Assembly (NCBI GenBank): GCA_002163975.1
Contig: CP019636.1
Span: forward strand, 5,893,501-5,957,500
DNA length: 64,000 bases
Direction: 5' to 3'
Origin: Nostocales cyanobacterium HT-58-2
GTDB lineage: Bacteria > Cyanobacteriota > Cyanobacteriia > Cyanobacteriales > Nostocaceae
Both the position numbers and the translations under genes were made by a program. Below are positions 17,423 to 26,427 of the stretch, piece after piece. Numbering within the stretch: position 1 is the first letter of the stretch; each line of letters starts with the position of its first letter. The notes below the pieces were generated by a model. The model was not told the DNA's origin. It did no database searches and worked only from the letters and a program-made list of their open reading frames with translations.

Positions 17423-19240
17423 ATGATGTTTACCCTGTTCCCTTTTCGCCGTCGCTGGCTTTCAATTGTACTGATATTCATTCTATGGCTGAGTTTCCAG
17501 TTACTTTTTACTAGTTGCAACCCAGCAAACTTTAGAACTAACGCGGCGCAAGTGTCCCAATGGGTAACAGGTACTATAGGTGACCCAAAAACCTTTAATT
17601 ACCCCTTCAATCAAGAGTATCCTCATGTTTTTTTGTTCACGACTGAAGGACTTACGACTCTCAACGGAATCACAGGCAAAATTGATCCAGCCTTAGCTGA
17701 ATCGTGGAAAATTTCTGATGATAAAAAGCAGATTACTTTTACCCTACGTGATGGTTTGAAATGGTCTGATGGCGAACCACTCACTGCTGATGATGTTATC
17801 TTTACTTATCAAGATATTATTTTCAATCCAAAGATTCCTACTGATTGGAAGGATGGATTGAAAATAGGTTCGAGTGGAGCTTTTCCAAAAATTAGAAAAA
17901 TAGACAATCGTCGAGTTGAATTTCTTTTTCCTGAACCTTTTTCACCTTTTCTTTACACGACGGCAGGAAGTTCTACAAATTCAGTTGGTATTCTGCCAAA
18001 ACACATTTTAGAAGATAATGTTAAATCCAACGATGCTAAAGGTAATCCTCAGTTTTTATCGACTTGGGGAACGGGTACTGATCCTAAAAAAATTGTTGTG
18101 AATGGTCCATATCAGATAGAAAGTTATACTCCTAGCCAGCGTGTAGTATTCCGTCGCAATCCCTACTATTGGCGCAAAGATAGCCAAGGTCATCAATTAC
18201 CTTATGTTGAGCGGATTGTTTGGCAAATTATTGAATCTACCGATACAATGATTCTGCAATTTCGCTCTGGAGGCTTAGATACAGTTGAAATTTCTCCAGA
18301 AAATTTTTCTCTGCTGAAAAAGGGAGAAAAACTGGGTAAATTTACAGTTTATAATGGCGGACCGAGATTTACGACAACTTATATAGCTTTCAATCTTAAT
18401 AAAGGTCGGCGGCAAAATGGACAGCCTGTCGTTGATCCAATTAAATCTCGTTGGTTTCATACTTTGGCATTTAGACAAGCTGTTGCTCATGCCATTAACC
18501 GTAAAGCAATGCTCACTAATATCTTTCGGGGAATAGGTACGCTGCAAAATTCACCGATTGAGATTCAAAGCCCCTTCTATACTCCGCCTGGGCAAGATGT
18601 GAAAGTTTATGATTACAATCCAGAAAAAGCTAAAGAATTACTCTTAAATGCTGGCTTTAAATATAATGCTAGAAACGAATTATTGGATGCTGATGGTAAT
18701 CGTGTGCGATTCACTTTCTTTACTAATGCTGAAAATAAAACCCGTGTAACAATGGGGGCACAGATCAAGCAAGACTTAAGTAATATTGGGATTCAAGTTG
18801 ATTTTAACCCAATTTCTTTTAATACCCTCACAGACAAACTTGCGAATACCTTTGATTGGGAATGTTATCTGCTAGGCTTTATTGGAGGACCTGAACCCCA
18901 TGATGGGGCAAATATCTGGTCACCTGAGGGTGGCTTGCACACCTTCAACCAGAAACCACAAGCAGGACGAGAACAACTGATTGGTTGGGAAGTTGCAGAT
19001 TGGGAAGCAGAAATTGGTCGTCTTTATATCAAAGCAGCACAGGAGTTTGACGAAGCAAAGCGCAAAGAGATTTATGCCCAAACACAACGCCTCGCACAGA
19101 AATATTTACCTTATATTTACCTAGTGAACCCGCTATCTCTGGCAGCAGTGCGCGATCGCATCGAAAACGTAAAATATACAGCTATTGGCTCTCAAGCGGG
19201 AACACTGTGGAACAAGTATGAAATCAAAGTCGCAGAATAG
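17423..19240 (+). CDS. ABC transporter substrate-binding lipoprotein, family 5 (copy 3)
   Basis: 605 residues from the ATG at 17423 (MMFTLFPFRRRWLSIVLIF). Lipobox LLFTSC is followed by NPANFRTNAAQVSQ. It shares all family-5 blocks with copies 1 and 2 but is more diverged and more AT-rich, so it is the older duplicate. Differences include an extra insertion in the LPKHILEDNVKSNDAKGNPQ segment and KIDPALAESWKISDDKKQITF near the N-terminus. The N-terminal and C-terminal words of the remnant at 13350-13540 match this copy best. An in-frame TTG at 17396 is possible but lacks support. Confidence 0.92.
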   Translation: MMFTLFPFRRRWLSIVLIFILWLSFQLLFTSCNPANFRTNAAQVSQWVTGTIGDPKTFNYPFNQEYPHVFLFTTEGLTTLNGITGKIDPALAESWKISDDKKQITFTLRDGLKWSDGEPLTADDVIFTYQDIIFNPKIPTDWKDGLKIGSSGAFPKIRKIDNRRVEFLFPEPFSPFLYTTAGSSTNSVGILPKHILEDNVKSNDAKGNPQFLSTWGTGTDPKKIVVNGPYQIESYTPSQRVVFRRNPYYWRKDSQGHQLPYVERIVWQIIESTDTMILQFRSGGLDTVEISPENFSLLKKGEKLGKFTVYNGGPRFTTTYIAFNLNKGRRQNGQPVVDPIKSRWFHTLAFRQAVAHAINRKAMLTNIFRGIGTLQNSPIEIQSPFYTPPGQDVKVYDYNPEKAKELLLNAGFKYNARNELLDADGNRVRFTFFTNAENKTRVTMGAQIKQDLSNIGIQVDFNPISFNTLTDKLANTFDWECYLLGFIGGPEPHDGANIWSPEGGLHTFNQKPQAGREQLIGWEVADWEAEIGRLYIKAAQEFDEAKRKEIYAQTQRLAQKYLPYIYLVNPLSLAAVRDRIENVKYTAIGSQAGTLWNKYEIKVAE

Positions 19241-19325
19241 TCATCAGTCATGAGTTAGTGATTAGTGGATAGTAGTTAGTAGAACAACCAACACAGGACA
19301 AGCGACAAATGACAGATGACAAATC
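19241..19325. repeat. Heptanucleotide repeat overlapping the larB start
   Basis: Runs of TCATCAGTCATGAGTTAGTG and GACAAATGACAGATGACAAA. The larB ATG and its first codons (MTDDKS) lie inside the repeat, so the repeat supplies the start codon. Confidence 0.7.
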
Positions 19326-20097
19326 TTTGCGATCGCTCCTAGAAGCCATTGCCAATGGTAACGTCACTCCAGATGCAGCATTAGACAAACTCAGACACTT
19401 GGCTTATGAACCTGTAGGTGAATTTGCCAAAATTGACCATCATCGCGCCTTGAGAACTGGTTTCCCAGAAGTCATTTGGGGACCAGGTAAAACTCCTGAC
19501 CAAATTGCTCAAATTATGGAAGTGATGCGTCAGCGTAACCCTGTAGTGATGGCAACTCGCATAGAACCAGATGTTTTTGCCGCACTGGAAACCAAAGTTC
19601 AAGGTTTGCGCTACTACGATTTAGCAAGAATTTGTGCAATTGCACTGCCTACAGTTGAACCACAATATCCAGGCACGATTGGGATTTTGTCTGCTGGTAC
19701 TGCTGATTTACCCGTTGCTGAGGAAGCTGCTGTCACGGCAGAACTTTCTGGTTTTCGCGTGCAGCGCCTTTGGGATGTGGGAGTTGCAGGAATTCACCGT
19801 TTGCTGAATAACCGCCATGTGATTGAATCAGCATCTGTGTTGATTGTTGTCGCGGGGATGGAAGGCGCTTTACCCAGTGTGGTTGCAGGTTTGGCAGATT
19901 GTCCTGTCATTGCTGTTCCCACAAGCATTGGCTACGGTGCTAGTTTTGGGGGTCTAGCGCCACTTTTAACAATGCTCAACTCCTGTGCAGCTGGTGTGGG
20001 TGTGGTGAATATTGATAATGGTTTTGGTGCAGCAGTATTGGCAGGACAAATTCTGCGGACAGCTTCTAAATTAAAGCTTCTTTCCGGCAAAAATTAA
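19309..20097 (+). CDS. larB: Nickel pincer cofactor biosynthesis protein LarB
   Basis: 262 residues. LarB carboxylates and hydrolyses nicotinic acid adenine dinucleotide to give the dicarboxylate precursor of the nickel-pincer nucleotide of lactate racemase-type enzymes. The C-terminal two thirds has the PurE-like fold: GTIGILSAGTADLPVAEEA, GVAGIHRLL, VVAGMEGALPSVVAGL, and PTSIGYGASFGGLAPLLTMLNSCA. LarC and LarE are not in the window. Cyanobacteria commonly carry these genes without lactate racemase, and the client enzyme is unknown. It lies 68 bp downstream of substrate-binding copy 3. Confidence 0.93.
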   Translation: MTDDKSLRSLLEAIANGNVTPDAALDKLRHLAYEPVGEFAKIDHHRALRTGFPEVIWGPGKTPDQIAQIMEVMRQRNPVVMATRIEPDVFAALETKVQGLRYYDLARICAIALPTVEPQYPGTIGILSAGTADLPVAEEAAVTAELSGFRVQRLWDVGVAGIHRLLNNRHVIESASVLIVVAGMEGALPSVVAGLADCPVIAVPTSIGYGASFGGLAPLLTMLNSCAAGVGVVNIDNGFGAAVLAGQILRTASKLKLLSGKN

Positions 20098-20460
20098 AGT
20101 TATTGGCTCAAATGTAGGATGGAAAGCGCGAAGCGTAACCCATGCTGTCTTTTGCGATTGATGCCCAGGTGAAAGAAAGATATGGGAAGAATTGTGCAAG
20201 CTAAGCGTAACCCTTGCTGCGCAAACAATTGATGCGTTAGCGGTAGCGTAACGCATCCTACCGCTAACGCACCCTGCAAAAAATTATGTCCGCCTACTTT
20301 CCACTAAATTTTTGATGGAACAAAACGACTGTAACAAGGTCATCCAGAAGTAAAGGAATTTTTTAGTTTAGATAATTGCCCGATTAATCATAACTTGGAA
20401 CAAGGGTGAGTAAAAATCTACCGTACTTATCATGATTTATAGATTAGATTGAGATAGTCA
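20098..20460. other. Intergenic region after larB, mostly repeat
   Basis: The first half is the GTAGGATG-type repeat complex; the remainder is AT-rich and leads into the membrane protein gene at 20461. No gene seen. Confidence 0.5.
20114..20277. repeat. GTAGGATG-type repeat complex
   Basis: Repeated modules GCGTAACCC(A/T)TGCTG and an inverted pair around GATGCGTTAGCGGTAGC / GCGTAACGCATCCTACCGC. It shares GTAACGCATC and CATCCTAC ends with the repeat at 7216-7291. Confidence 0.65.
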
Positions 20461-21213
20461 ATGATTGTAAATGATTTACGTAAAAAACGAATTTTAATTC
20501 TATTTTTATCTTTAGCATCAAGTATTTTATTAATTCTAATTAGAAGTTATTTTTTTCCTCATTCTTTTAATTATACGATTTTGTATTCAATACTATCACT
20601 TAGGTTAAGTAACAACATATTAACTGATCCAAGCGTTTATTTTTTATTTTTATTCACATTTTTTATCATTGTATCGCTTTTTTCTATTCAGTATTTTTTA
20701 CAATTTTTTGAGCGCTATCAATACAAAGCTATAGTTCCTTTATTAATAAATATCTTGACTCTTGTTAGTTTATGGTTAGGTCAATATACTGTTATTTTAC
20801 CAAATTTCTATTTTCATTTAAGAGAGCATGAAGCAGTAGTCACTATGATAAAATCTGGTGAATTACAACCAAATGAATCACAAAGAATCAAGTTAGAAAA
20901 TCATATTCCCTACAAAATATATCAGATGCAATTACCGCCTCACTATACTCATCTTTCCAAAAGTGGTGAGAGAGGTGGAGAAATCAATATTGTCACTGAT
21001 AAAGATAATAAAGCTAAAATCGCTGTTTTCTTTACCAGTATTGGTAAATTTAAAGGAGAACCAAACTATACAGCTTTGATGTATAGATTTGACCCACAAG
21101 TGTCTATTGAAAATCACATTTTTGGAGTCAAAAAAATGACTTATTATGTCTGGCTTCTAGATTCTCTAAAAATCAATGATAATTGGTTTTGGGTGGATGT
21201 TATTGAAGATTAA
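20461..21213 (+). CDS. Hypothetical membrane protein, AT-rich
   Basis: 250 residues, no recognised family. Three hydrophobic segments are visible in the first 130 residues (ILILFLSLASSILLILI, VYFLFLFTFFIIVSLFSI, AIVPLLINILTLVSLWLG), followed by a soluble C-terminal domain of about 120 residues ending NDNWFWVDVIED. Base composition is clearly more AT-rich than the neighbours, which suggests recent acquisition or weak constraint. Function is unknown. Confidence 0.7.
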   Translation: MIVNDLRKKRILILFLSLASSILLILIRSYFFPHSFNYTILYSILSLRLSNNILTDPSVYFLFLFTFFIIVSLFSIQYFLQFFERYQYKAIVPLLINILTLVSLWLGQYTVILPNFYFHLREHEAVVTMIKSGELQPNESQRIKLENHIPYKIYQMQLPPHYTHLSKSGERGGEINIVTDKDNKAKIAVFFTSIGKFKGEPNYTALMYRFDPQVSIENHIFGVKKMTYYVWLLDSLKINDNWFWVDVIED

Positions 21214-21392
21214 AAAGCTTTTATATACAGCAGTCCTATTTCATGTGTGAACTTAGCTTATTTATTAAATTATTGTTTATTAAACAAAATAGTGTGAATA
21301 GAGTGACTTGTGTGGATAGCTGAGAAATTGCGGTTGGCATTACCTGAGTTTTAAGGTTAAGACGGTGATGCAAACGAATACTGAGGCTAAAA

Positions 21393-21635
21393 ATGAAGCG
21401 TTGGATTGTACTGGTAGCATTTACTCTAAGCTTCTTACTGACAATTTTTATATCACCAAATTATGGAGTAAATACTGATAAGCAGGTAGATATATGCAGG
21501 TATAACGTTATCAAGCCTAAAAGTACAGAGGAGATGGTTGAGAATTTTGCAGATATGACAATAGAATCGGTAGAAAACTTTGCCGATTTACACGTTCAAC
21601 AAGTCCCAAATTCTCTTGATGGTTGCGACAATTAG
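21393..21635 (+). CDS. Small hypothetical exported or anchored protein
   Basis: 80 residues, no family recognised. The N-terminal hydrophobic segment (VLVAFTLSFLLTIFI) looks like a signal peptide or anchor. The mature part has an internal duplication VENFADMTIE / VENFADLHVQ and two cysteines (ICRY and GCDN). AT-rich like its upstream neighbour. The coding call rests on the signal-peptide-like start and on the duplication staying in frame. Confidence 0.5.
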   Translation: MKRWIVLVAFTLSFLLTIFISPNYGVNTDKQVDICRYNVIKPKSTEEMVENFADMTIESVENFADLHVQQVPNSLDGCDN

Positions 21636-21809
21636 CACATAGTCCATCATTCTGCTGACTTCAAGATGAAGATGGTTAAGGTTTTCTTGATCAAAAGTAG
21701 CATTTTTTTAATCTCTATCCCGTATTTGTTCGGTAACAAACTGATCCTATGAGGTAAAACACTCTATTGTGTTGGAACAACAACAGCTATAACGACTCTA
21801 TTCCAAATT

Positions 21810-22016
21810 ATGATCTTATTTAGCAATTTAATGTCTCAGATGCTTTGGCAGATCTCTGTCAGTTGGACTGTGGTGGCTCAAAACGTTACCGATCCAAATA
21901 TCTTAGGTCAGATGCAAAAGGCTTTCACTCATTTTGTCCAGACAGGTCAAGCTTGGGCACTGTTGATTGGATTGGTTATTGGCTATATGATTCGGAATTT
22001 GACAAGCTACGGTTAA
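21810..22016 (+). CDS. Small hypothetical membrane protein upstream of argH
   Basis: 68 residues, possibly starting at one of the later Met codons (MLWQISVSW at about residue 11). It has a C-terminal transmembrane helix (AWALLIGLVIGYMI) and a polar middle NVTDPNILGQMQKAFTHFVQ. Composition and codon use look coding, but no function can be given. It lies 72 bp before argH, with an inverted AT-rich repeat between. Confidence 0.55.
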   Translation: MILFSNLMSQMLWQISVSWTVVAQNVTDPNILGQMQKAFTHFVQTGQAWALLIGLVIGYMIRNLTSYG

Positions 22017-22017
22017 A

Positions 22018-22080
22018 AGAAATTATGAATTATGAATGCCAAAAAGTTTCATAATTCATAGTTTGTCATTCATAATCTTC
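22018..22080. repeat. AATTATGAAT-type inverted and tandem repeat
   Basis: GAATTATGAATTATGAATG followed by inverted CATAATTCATAG and TCATTCATAATC. Could form a stem-loop in the argH leader. Confidence 0.55.
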
Positions 22081-22088
22081 CAACACCT

Positions 22089-23477
22089 ATGACGGAACAA
22101 CAAACTTGGAGCCAACGGTTTGAATCTGCACTGCATCCTGCGATCGCCAGATTTAATGCTAGTATTAATTTTGACATTGAATTAATAGAGTACGACCTGA
22201 CTGGCTCTCAAGCTCATGCCAAAATGCTGGCTCACACTGGTGTCATTTCCGAAAAAGAAGGAGAGCAACTCGTTGCAGGTTTGGAGCAAATTCGCCAAGA
22301 ATATCGCCAAGGAAAATTTCATCCAGGTATCGAAGCAGAGGACGTACATTTTGCTGTTGAGCGACGTCTTGTAGAAATTGTGGGTGAATTAGGTAAAAAA
22401 TTACATACAGCCCGTTCCCGGAATGACCAAGTAGGTACTGATACTAGACTCTACCTGCGTGATCAAATCCAACAAATCCGCAATCAACTGCGAGAATTTC
22501 AACAAGTCTTACTCAACATCTCTGAAAAACACATTGAAACACTCATCCCTGGATATACCCATTTGCAACGTGCCCAACCCCTAAGTTTGGCTCACCACTT
22601 GCTGGCATACTTTCATATGGCGCAACGTGACTGGGAACGTTTAGGAGATGTTTCTCGCCGAGTCAACATATCACCGTTGGGCTGCGGGGCTTTGGCAGGA
22701 ACGACTTTCCCTATAGATCGTCACTACACAGCAGAACTTTTGAATTTTGATGGGGTTTATGCAAACAGTCTCGATGGAGTCAGCGATCGCGATTTTGCCA
22801 TTGAGTTTCTCTGTGCTGCTAGCCTAATTATGGTTCACCTTAGCCGTCTTTCAGAGGAGGTCATTCTTTGGGCATCAGAGGAATTTAGCTTTGTGACCCT
22901 TAAAGATAGCTGCGCTACTGGTTCCAGTATTATGCCCCAAAAAAAGAACCCCGACGTACCAGAATTAGTACGGGGGAAAACTGGACGAGTATTTGGTCAT
23001 CTCCAGGCAATGTTAGTGATGATGAAGGGGCTACCCTTGGCATACAACAAAGACCTGCAAGAGGACAAAGAAGGTTTGTTTGACAGTGTTAATACTGTCA
23101 GGTCTTGTTTAGAAGCAATAACGATTTTACTCCGAGAAGGTTTGGAATTTCGTACCCAGCGTCTAGCACAAGCAGTCACAGAAGACTTTTCTAACGCTAC
23201 CGATGTAGCAGACTACCTTGCCGCACGCGGTGTCCCTTTTCGTGAAGCTTACAATCTAGTAGGCAAAGTCGTAAAGACCAGTATTGCAGCTGGCAAACTC
23301 CTCAAAGATTTGAGCTTAGAGGAGTGGAAACAACTTCATCCAGCATTTGCAGCAGACATTTATGAGGCGATTTCACCCCGACAAGTCGTTGCTGCTCGCA
23401 ATAGCTATGGTGGCACAGGTTTTGCTCAGGTTAGGCAAGCACTTCTTGCCGCCCGTACTCAGATTACTGCTGAATAA
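22089..23477 (+). CDS. argH: Argininosuccinate lyase
   Basis: 462 residues, normal length. Cleaves argininosuccinate to arginine and fumarate, the last step of arginine synthesis. Fumarase/aspartase superfamily signature GSSIMPQKKNPDVPELVRGK is present, with TARSRNDQVGTDTRLYLRD and GYTHLQRAQPLSLAHH carrying the substrate-binding and catalytic residues. Arginine supply links it functionally to cyanophycin metabolism encoded elsewhere in the window, though there is no physical linkage. Confidence 0.98.
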   Translation: MTEQQTWSQRFESALHPAIARFNASINFDIELIEYDLTGSQAHAKMLAHTGVISEKEGEQLVAGLEQIRQEYRQGKFHPGIEAEDVHFAVERRLVEIVGELGKKLHTARSRNDQVGTDTRLYLRDQIQQIRNQLREFQQVLLNISEKHIETLIPGYTHLQRAQPLSLAHHLLAYFHMAQRDWERLGDVSRRVNISPLGCGALAGTTFPIDRHYTAELLNFDGVYANSLDGVSDRDFAIEFLCAASLIMVHLSRLSEEVILWASEEFSFVTLKDSCATGSSIMPQKKNPDVPELVRGKTGRVFGHLQAMLVMMKGLPLAYNKDLQEDKEGLFDSVNTVRSCLEAITILLREGLEFRTQRLAQAVTEDFSNATDVADYLAARGVPFREAYNLVGKVVKTSIAAGKLLKDLSLEEWKQLHPAFAADIYEAISPRQVVAARNSYGGTGFAQVRQALLAARTQITAE

Positions 23478-23483
23478 TCAACA

Positions 23484-23505
23484 AGGGCGTACATTTGTAC
23501 GCCCT
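23484..23505. terminator. Hairpin between convergent argH and small basic gene
   Basis: Perfect 10-bp arms AGGGCGTACA / TGTACGCCCT around a two-base centre, 7 bp after the argH stop and 45 bp from the opposing gene end. Probably a shared bidirectional stem; no strong T-tract. Confidence 0.6.
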
Positions 23506-23549
23506 GACATCTCAAAGAGCTATAGGGCAAAAACATTTAAATAGAGAAC

Positions 23550-23714
23550 TTATTCAGCGTCGATTGCTGCTGCGCCCTCATCTTCTTCACTCTTCGGCGG
23601 TCGTTGTTGGAACCTTCTTTGGAAACGTCCTGTCGTTGTCCGTTTACGAAACTTTCGGGCATATGCCTGGTTCCGTAGCGCCTTTTCTTTTTTCGGATTG
23701 CGGCGCTTAGCCAT
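23550..23714 (-). CDS. Small basic conserved cyanobacterial protein
   Basis: 54 residues: MAKRRNPKKEKALRNQAYAR then RKFRKRTTTGRFQRRFQQRP and an acidic tail. The highly basic N-terminus suggests RNA or ribosome binding, but I do not recognise a characterised family. The start at 23714 is supported by GAGGTG just upstream. A longer in-frame start at 23738 would add MLFINEVN, which is unlikely. Confidence 0.8.
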   Translation of the reverse strand: MAKRRNPKKEKALRNQAYARKFRKRTTTGRFQRRFQQRPPKSEEDEGAAAIDAE

Positions 23715-24488
23715 GTTCACCTCATTAATAAACAACAAAAAAGCTGCCTCTAGGCTGAATGTAGGAAATAACAGTTACCGATATGACTTACGTAGTTTTA
23801 GCCTAGTTTTGCAACTAACATATTTCAGACAGCCATCTATTGTATCTCATTAATTTTTTTAATGTCAATGGCTTTTCAGAAACATCATTCTAGCCTACAA
23901 CTGGTAGGAAGCACATGAAAGTATTTCTATTGCAAAAGTCTTTGTGTATGGGAAGTTTTCAGGTGCAAACCGAACTTGCACCCGCTGACTATAATCCAGC
24001 CTCAGCAGTTGAGTCTCTTTTATAATGATTAAGGAAAATTAAGGAAATCCGTTCCTTTCTCAACAGTGATTTCATGGAAAAATTCTTGATAAAGTAAAAA
24101 AACAAAATTTAGTTCAAAAAGTTATTTAAATTGTACTTTGTTAATTTGATGAGTTGATATTAGAAAAGGGGAAATAAGTGGGGAGACGAGCCGATGACGT
24201 TTCACAACTCAAATATCAATCCTATACAGGACTACTATTTGAATTTTGCACAAAACTCAGTATAGTTTCTGTTCCCTGTTCCCTGTTCCCTGTCGCGACG
24301 AGTCATTTCACAAATCAAGGCGGATTCCTATAGTTTCGGTTAATGTTAGCATTAATTTAAATTCTGCGATAATCTTTAGAAGAAGACCCCAAACCACAAG
24401 CATTAGTGCATAAATTGCAACTCAGCATCATAGTTGAGAAAGTGTGAGTGGCAGGGGCACTCTACAGTACAAGACAGACATTTGAAAA
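23715..24488. other. 774-bp intergenic region with GTTCCCT tandem repeat
   Basis: No supportable coding frame. It contains three tandem GTTCCCT heptamers at 24271-24291 and otherwise AT-rich unique sequence. It provides the 5' regions of the small basic gene (minus) and the Nudix gene (plus). Confidence 0.5.
24271..24291. repeat. GTTCCCT heptanucleotide, three copies
   Basis: Exact tandem triplication of GTTCCCT. The same word family (AGGGAACAGGGAACAGGGAA) recurs at 51180-51220. Confidence 0.85.
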
Positions 24489-24983
24489 TTGAACCTTCTT
24501 GCTTTTTTTGCTGTGGCTGTTCAATCCACACGTAACTTATGGCGCATTGGACAAACTGTACTGGGCATTATCTTTCGTCATCCCGTACCCGGCACGAGTA
24601 TTATCCCGATTTTGCCAGATGGTCGAATTGTGCTGATTCGACGGCGTGACAATGGTCGTTGGGCATTCCCTGGAGGTATGGTGGACTGGGGAGAAGATGT
24701 TCCTAGTGCGGTGCGACGAGAGCTGATGGAAGAAACCGGACTAGAACTGGTGAAAATTCGACGTTTAGTTGGTGTTTACTCCGCACCAGATCGCGATCCT
24801 AGAATTCATTCAATTTGTATTGTGGTTGAAGCAGAAGTCCAGGGAAAAATAGAAATTCACGATACTTTGGAAGTTATGGATATTCAAGCTTTTCCACTCA
24901 ATTCCATACCTCCAGGAGAGATGTCTCATGACCATGATCAACAGTTGCAAGACTATCTCAATGGTCTGACGACACTAGCGTAG
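24489..24983 (+). CDS. Nudix hydrolase
   Basis: 164 residues. Complete Nudix box: GGMVDWGEDVPSAVRRELME then ETGLEL (G-x5-E-x7-REL-x-EE-x-G). The family hydrolyses nucleoside diphosphate-linked compounds, and the substrate is not predictable here. The preceding 35 residues contain a hydrophobic stretch (LLAFFAVAVQ) that might associate with membrane. The start is taken as TTG at 24489 because a stop codon lies two codons upstream and no ATG is available before the domain. Confidence 0.88.
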   Translation: MNLLAFFAVAVQSTRNLWRIGQTVLGIIFRHPVPGTSIIPILPDGRIVLIRRRDNGRWAFPGGMVDWGEDVPSAVRRELMEETGLELVKIRRLVGVYSAPDRDPRIHSICIVVEAEVQGKIEIHDTLEVMDIQAFPLNSIPPGEMSHDHDQQLQDYLNGLTTLA

Positions 24984-25298
24984 TACTATTTCAGATTAAG
25001 GCTAGTCGTACTGAGTGGTGATACCATTTCACGAAAATCCTGATACAATTCGCTTCTCTTGCGTCCCCAGCTTGCCTAAATGTATCAACCTTAAAGTGAA
25101 ACGGTATGAGCTAGCGCTTACGGCAGGAAATCCGCTATGAGCATCTATTGTCAGCACAAAGCGTGCCATAAGTATACGCAAGTGCGTCTTTGCAGGAGAT
25201 GCTCGTGCAGTTAGTGTCTCACGAATAACTCCCAACTCACAAATTTCAATTAAAAATCTGCTAAAAATAACTCTTATATTAAATAACTAAATTTAAAG
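24984..25298. other. Intergenic region holding a MITE-like repeat
   Basis: 315 bp between the Nudix and hydrolase genes. It holds the 87-bp TIR element at 25021-25107, then unassigned sequence. Short frames on the minus strand here are repeat-derived. Confidence 0.5.
25021..25107. mobile_element. MITE-like element with about 27-bp imperfect TIRs, copy 1
   Basis: Left end ATACCATTTCACGAAAATCC, then TGATACAA. The right end TGTATCAACCTTAAAGTGAA then ACGGTAT is its imperfect reverse complement. 87 bp, no coding capacity. A second copy lies at 28816-28928 in the opposite orientation. Confidence 0.7.
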
Positions 25299-26117
25299 AT
25301 GGATTCTCTATTACGTAACTCCCGAATCAAGCTCTCTCAAGGGATACTTTTCTGGCGGGAAATTGGTGAAGGACCTTCTATAGTTTTCTTACATGGAGCT
25401 TGGAACGATAGCAGCCAATGGGTTCCTGTGATGGAGATGCTATCACGAGATTTCCATTGTTTTGCTCCAGATTTCCTGGGATTTGGCGAGTCAGAGTTTC
25501 CTAATGTCCACTATTCAATTGATTTACAAGTTGAGTGTCTAGCAGAACTTCTGCACGCTTTGAAGCAAGAAAAGGTGTGTTTGGTTGGACATTCCCTTGG
25601 TGGTTGGGTTGCTGCTAGCTATGCTTTGAAGTATCCAGAACAAATTTATAGTTTAGTGCTATTGGCTCCAGAGGGTGTAGAGATAGAGGGGCAAAAAAAG
25701 CGATGGCAGAGAATGCAGCGGATCTTGAAGCGTTCACCGCTAGTCTTTCAATTGTTGCGACTACTTCGTCCCATCACTAAAATGTTTGGTTTGAATGAAC
25801 AAATTGAACAGGATTGGCACTTTCATCAAGTGATGCTGCAATATCCTACAGCCTGTCAGATGCTCTTCCAGCGTCAGCATCCAGAAATTCAGGCAGAATT
25901 ACTACAAGAGCGATTGGATTTGTTGACAACGCCAGTTTTAATTCTACAAGGTGGAAAAGACACCCAAGAATCTCTTAATATGAGTCGGGCTTACGCTCAA
26001 TATATTCCTCATGCGGAGTCAAAAATGATCGCCCACGCAGGAGATGATTTATCAGAGTCTTGTGCTGGTGTTGTGGCTGGGGATATTCGCGACTTTATTA
26101 GGGGTGAAAATCAGTAA
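25299..26117 (+). CDS. Alpha/beta-fold hydrolase
   Basis: 272 residues. Oxyanion-hole motif FLHGAWND, nucleophile elbow VGHSLGGW (Ser near residue 100), acid candidate in LQGGKDTQ and a C-terminal His candidate in IAHAGDD. General alpha/beta hydrolase of the epoxide hydrolase/esterase-like group; substrate unknown. Not obviously in an operon. Confidence 0.9.
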   Translation: MDSLLRNSRIKLSQGILFWREIGEGPSIVFLHGAWNDSSQWVPVMEMLSRDFHCFAPDFLGFGESEFPNVHYSIDLQVECLAELLHALKQEKVCLVGHSLGGWVAASYALKYPEQIYSLVLLAPEGVEIEGQKKRWQRMQRILKRSPLVFQLLRLLRPITKMFGLNEQIEQDWHFHQVMLQYPTACQMLFQRQHPEIQAELLQERLDLLTTPVLILQGGKDTQESLNMSRAYAQYIPHAESKMIAHAGDDLSESCAGVVAGDIRDFIRGENQ

Positions 26118-26427
26118 TCTATTTATAATTCATAATTTTTTGTAAATCATTCAAGCAGGATATTATCACCCCAATTCTTAGCAATTGGTATATGAAACTA
26201 TCTATGATTTGAATAGTATGTCGATCGCAGGGTTTTGGTCATGAAAGAACAAAAAACGACACCAAGGCTGAAAATCAAGTCATTTCAGTGATTGGCTCCT
26301 ATCATCAGTACCAACCAAAACACAGCAGAAGAATTCAGAAAATAACCGTGTATTACAGGTTAGAGATTCTCCACCCAAGTTGTTATATCTAAGTCACTGT
26401 CTTCGGTACTTTCAGCACCTATAGTCA
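26118..26427. other. 310-bp gap between hydrolase and barrel-protein genes
   Basis: The two flanking genes are convergent. No gene, terminator hairpin or known repeat recognised. Confidence 0.4.

Noticed and set aside
25029..25235. 68-codon minus-strand frame
   Set aside because: It runs through the MITE-like element and is repeat-derived.
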